Assembly: GCF_905475345.1 (NCBI RefSeq)
Contig: NC_066587.1
Coordinates: 6,713,070 to 6,777,069, forward strand
Direction: 5' to 3'
DNA: 64,000 nucleotides
Origin: Vespula vulgaris
Taxonomy: Eukaryota > Arthropoda > Insecta > Hymenoptera > Vespidae
Shown here: in pieces, positions 61,040 through 64,000 of the stretch
How positions within the stretch are numbered: position 1 is the stretch's first letter
Layout: each line of letters starts with the position of its first letter
Position numbers and translations under genes: made by a program
The notes under the pieces: model-generated
Told to the model about the DNA's origin: nothing
What the model saw: only the letters and a program-made list of their open reading frames with translations
Database searches by the model: none

Positions 61040-62708
61040 ATGGAAAATATACCAAATAATTCTATTTCAACACTCATTAATCAAATATTTTTTCATTTAA
61101 CGGGTTTCGAGTGTAAAGATCAATCAATTATCAGAGTTAACAATGAAAAGTTATCTGTAAATGGAGACTTGTATTTTCTACCTAGCCTCAAATTATGGAA
61201 AACCGTTTTAGTGGATAAATTAAATTGCAATGAAAATTGTACTAATATTTTGCAACATTGCGCAGACATTAGACATAATGAGTTAAAACAAATGGAAAAG
61301 ATTAATACTAACGAAAAGGTAAAATGGAGTAAAAATAGAATACATATCAAAATATAACTTAACCTATTTCAATACATTTTTTTCATGTTTAGATAATACA
61401 ATATTATTGTGTTTAGGTTTTTCAATCACTCATTTTAGCTAGTAAAACTTGGAATTTAAAGATAACAAAATGTACTTTACAAAACGAACGAGTTTGCCTA
61501 TTTTTGGAAAGACCATCTGTTATAAAAACTATTATAAATACGGTCATTGAAAAAGGACGATCGTTTGGAAGAAATGCATCTACAAATGAAAATATTTGCC
61601 TAACATTTCTTCCAGATGAACAATCAGAATTAACTAGCATGAGATTACAATTAATAAAGAATATCAGTGAAAGAATTTTGGATTTGCAAGGATATTGCGT
61701 ATGCAAGAAAGTTTGTCCTAATGCTATTATGTTAAGCAGTAAGTCTCATATAGAAACAACTGAAGATTGTAAAAGATACGTGTGTGGTGTGGTTAAAAAT
61801 TCTGAAACAAATACGAAAGAAACAACATTAACTTGGAGGAAATATGTATATAATAAAATGGAGACAATAATAGAGCTAAATGATCAAAAATATCTTCACA
61901 CAAAGAAGCAAGATATTAATGATGATCCTTTCATTCGAAATATGGCAGAGGCTACTATCAGTTTCGAGTTACTGGCTATTAAACCCAGTCGTTCTGTTTG
62001 CATTAATATTCATACAAGTGGAGACAGAAGTCTTACCAATACGAAAGGTTTTTTTTAAATTATATGATTATAAATATAGTTTGAAAAATTAACAAAAAAT
62101 AAATATAGTTGAAGAAATTACAAATTATTACGAATAAAAATATTGTTGTAGGTATACCTTTCATATTATACAATACTGCTAGAATAGCTGCGATTATAAA
62201 AAAATATAATGAAGGTATATCCAACGGAGAGTATCCAGAATTAACAAATGTCGAGGCTGTAGATTTTTCTGTTTTAGACGATGAGGTAAAACATTGATAT
62301 TTACGATGCTATTACTATAATTTTAAAATTGCATATTTTGTAGGATGAATGGGAACTCATTTATAACTTTATAATGGGTTATTCTCAAGCCATAGAAAAC
62401 AGTATCAAGCATAAACCCACTTTTCAAATTTGTCCACAAGTTATATGCATGTTTTTATCACGTCTATGTCAAAAGTTTAGTATTTATTATAGAAGAATTA
62501 AAATATTAACGGTAAGTTGACCATAATTATTAATTGTATAATAATATATACAATACTAAATTTTTCAATAACCATGCATTACTTACAGGAGGGATATAAG
62601 CATTTATATTCAAAGTTAATAGCAAGAATTTACATGCTAAAAGCATTGGAAATTATTTTACAAAATACTCTTGCAATATTCAATATAGAATCCGTTTCTG
62701 AAATGTAA
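61040..62708 (+). CDS. DALRD3: DALRD3, DALR anticodon-binding domain protein
   Basis: In animals DALRD3 brings arginine tRNAs to METTL2 for 3-methylcytidine modification of the anticodon loop. Exons 61040-61318, 61417-62047, 62152-62285, 62344-62511 and 62589-62708 join in phase to 443 residues, shorter than the 543 of human DALRD3. The N-terminal part is weakly conserved and Asn/Lys-rich. The match is clear from the middle on: MAEATISFELLAIKPSRS, then TKG-IPFILYNTARIAAI (human TKGT...FVMYNCARLA), VDFSVLDDEDEWELIYNF, ICMFLSRLCQKFSIYYRRIK and the DALR-domain end YMLKALEIILQNTLAIFNI. The exon 2 donor is AAAG|GTTTTTTTT, a poor donor by sequence, but it is the one that restores the TKG-x-F-x-x-Y-N reading. 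An AATAAA lies at 62798, about 90 bases past the stop. Confidence 0.92.
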
Positions 62709-63700
62709 GAATTCTTGGATGGAGTATTCGCCGGTCGAATAACTTGTATTAATTTTAATCAATTTAACAATCACGTTATTTTATACGAGTTAAAAAAAAT
62801 AAAAGATAATATTGTGGAAGCATTAAAATATTTCTCAAATTTACCGACTTTATTACGACTTACGATATCTTTTACGTTGGATTAACAGAAGAAGAAAAAG
62901 GGAATAATCATCTATCATATTAATTGACGCCATTTAGAAAATTAAAATTTATAAATATGAAAAATATTATTTTATACAGTACGATTTTAATCTATTCAGC
63001 AATAGAATTCAATAATAAAGTAATAAGTTATCATTTCGTCAATTGCCTCGACACTTGCTATCATAAAGATAATCTCGATGACTACTCGAAAAGGTCGTAA
63101 CCGCGATCCTTATCAAAACTTTCTCCGATCAAGTTCGATCGTTAATCCGACTAACCTTCATCATAAAACACGAAAAACAGAAAAAATCTCCTTTACTTTT
63201 TGATGCACTAGAGAAATATTTCCCGATTAAGAAAAGACAATATAAGATGCGTCTAACATCGCATCGACCATTAAAAATCGGAAGTGGTCGTTTTCGTAAC
63301 TTTGAAAATCGTAAGAAAAATTTCATGGCGCGAAAGATGGCGCGATTACGAACGCTCGATTGGAAGAAGGGTATCGTTCGTGGTAAAAAGAAGAGAAAGA
63401 GAAAAAGAAAGAGAGAAAGAAAAAAGGGAAAAAAAGAAAAAGAAAGAAAGAACATAAAAAAGAAAGAGAAAATCTATCGACTCTTTCGAAAGCATAATAA
63501 TATAATCAATCGCGCGATCCGTTGGTAACCTTTAAATTTACGAGAGGTTATATTTTTTTCTATTTCAAGATGGAAAAGAAAAAACATAGACGAAAAAAAA
63601 AAAGAAAAAGAAAATGGAGAGTATCGTTCGAAAGGATGTTTAATAAGAGAGACTCGTAAAACTGGGAACAAAGGTTACGAGAAAATCGTGCGAAATATTT
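62709..63700. other. 3' UTR of DALRD3 and intergenic DNA
   Basis: AT-rich at first with an AATAAA at 62798-62803, then a purine-rich stretch (63385-63470) whose open frame encodes only a Lys/Arg/Glu run. No conserved exon was seen. Confidence 0.6.
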
Positions 63701-64000
63701 TGGCGGGGAAAAAGAAGTAGCGAATAGAAAGGAGTAGGAGGAGGGTCAGACTTCGAAAGGGATCGTTGTCGTGCATCGAAAGACGCACGCACGATAGCGT
63801 GCAACCGAGCGAGGCGAGGGACACGGCCAGCTGTTTGTTTTGTTTTCGGGCATGAGATTCACGTGACACCACCGGTGCTGGTGGCGGCTCGCGCGGTAGC
63901 GCCGTATCAAAGACGGCGATTGGACGAGCCGTTGCATTCGCGCACCGTTGAGCCAATCGTATGTGGCGTTAGAAGGGAGGCCTGGTGCTCCTACGGTGCA
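63701..64000. promoter_or_regulatory. GC-rich, CpG-rich probable promoter
   Basis: The last 300 bases are markedly GC- and CpG-rich compared with everything around them. They include CACGTGACACC (63861-63871), ACCGGTGCTGGTGGCGGC, GAGCCAATCG (CCAAT box, about 63950-63959) and GCCAGCTG. This looks like the promoter or first exon of a gene beyond the window edge. Its direction is not clear. Confidence 0.4.

Noticed and set aside
63247..63528. Very basic 93-residue plus-strand open frame resembling a ribosomal or nuclear protein
   Set aside because: More than half is a Lys/Arg/Glu run from a purine repeat; the start has no family match and no splice or promoter support.
1..64000. tRNA, rRNA, known conserved microRNAs and intact transposons
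   Set aside because: I looked for tRNA box motifs, some familiar insect microRNA seeds such as let-7, bantam and miR-1, and transposase or reverse-transcriptase signatures on both strands and saw none I could support. This was by eye, so small hairpins could be missed.

Overview
The window is nuclear DNA of an insect, most likely an aculeate hymenopteran such as a wasp or bee. It is AT-rich but CpG is not depleted. It is full of short microsatellites and poly-purine or poly-pyrimidine runs. Its genes are split by GT-AG introns, and the products are insect versions of conserved animal proteins. No bacterial, viral or intact transposon genes were seen. The order level is inference and the species cannot be named from the sequence. 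Seven conserved genes could be rebuilt exon by exon with splice phases that close exactly: a secreted, probably GPI-anchored alpha-carbonic anhydrase (544-7206, +), the spliceosomal protein CCDC12 (7905-8644, -), the BLOC-3 subunit HPS1 (23837-26539, +), the BRISC scaffold Abraxas 2 (27244-29316, -), hexokinase (47458-53178, +), the dynein-adaptor subunit FHIP2A (56880-60602, +) and DALRD3 (61040-62708, +). An eighth gene (10322-12154, -) encodes a secreted glutamine-rich protein with a coiled coil that I do not recognise. Layout: 0.5-7.2 kb carbonic anhydrase with a 4.7 kb first intron that holds locally duplicated sequence; 7.9-8.6 kb CCDC12; 10.3-12.2 kb the Q-rich secreted protein; 12.2-23.8 kb mostly non-coding, with a roughly 250-bp tandem array at 17.4-18.9 kb, a perfect ecdysone-response-element match at 16.4 kb and a few orphan minus-strand exon candidates; 23.8-29.3 kb HPS1 and Abraxas 2 tail to tail; 30.7-53.2 kb a long 5' region and then hexokinase; 55.7-62.7 kb FHIP2A and DALRD3 in tandem; 63.7-64.0 kb a GC-rich stretch that looks like the promoter of a gene beyond the window. 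The genes have unrelated housekeeping roles (CO2 hydration, splicing, lysosome-related organelle biogenesis, K63 deubiquitination, glycolysis, cargo transport, tRNA methylation), and nothing suggests a functional cluster. The most interesting pattern is at hexokinase. Five separate candidate first coding exons, spread over 20 kb (30739, 33837, 35877, 47458 and 50865), all end at good splice donors in phase 0, the phase needed by the shared second exon at 51002. The nearest one lies about 500 bp downstream of a compact block of perfect palindromes that includes a CLEAR/M-box E-box pair. A second theme is that most of the larger intergenic and intronic spaces contain a private, decayed tandem array with a unit of about 130-250 bp.
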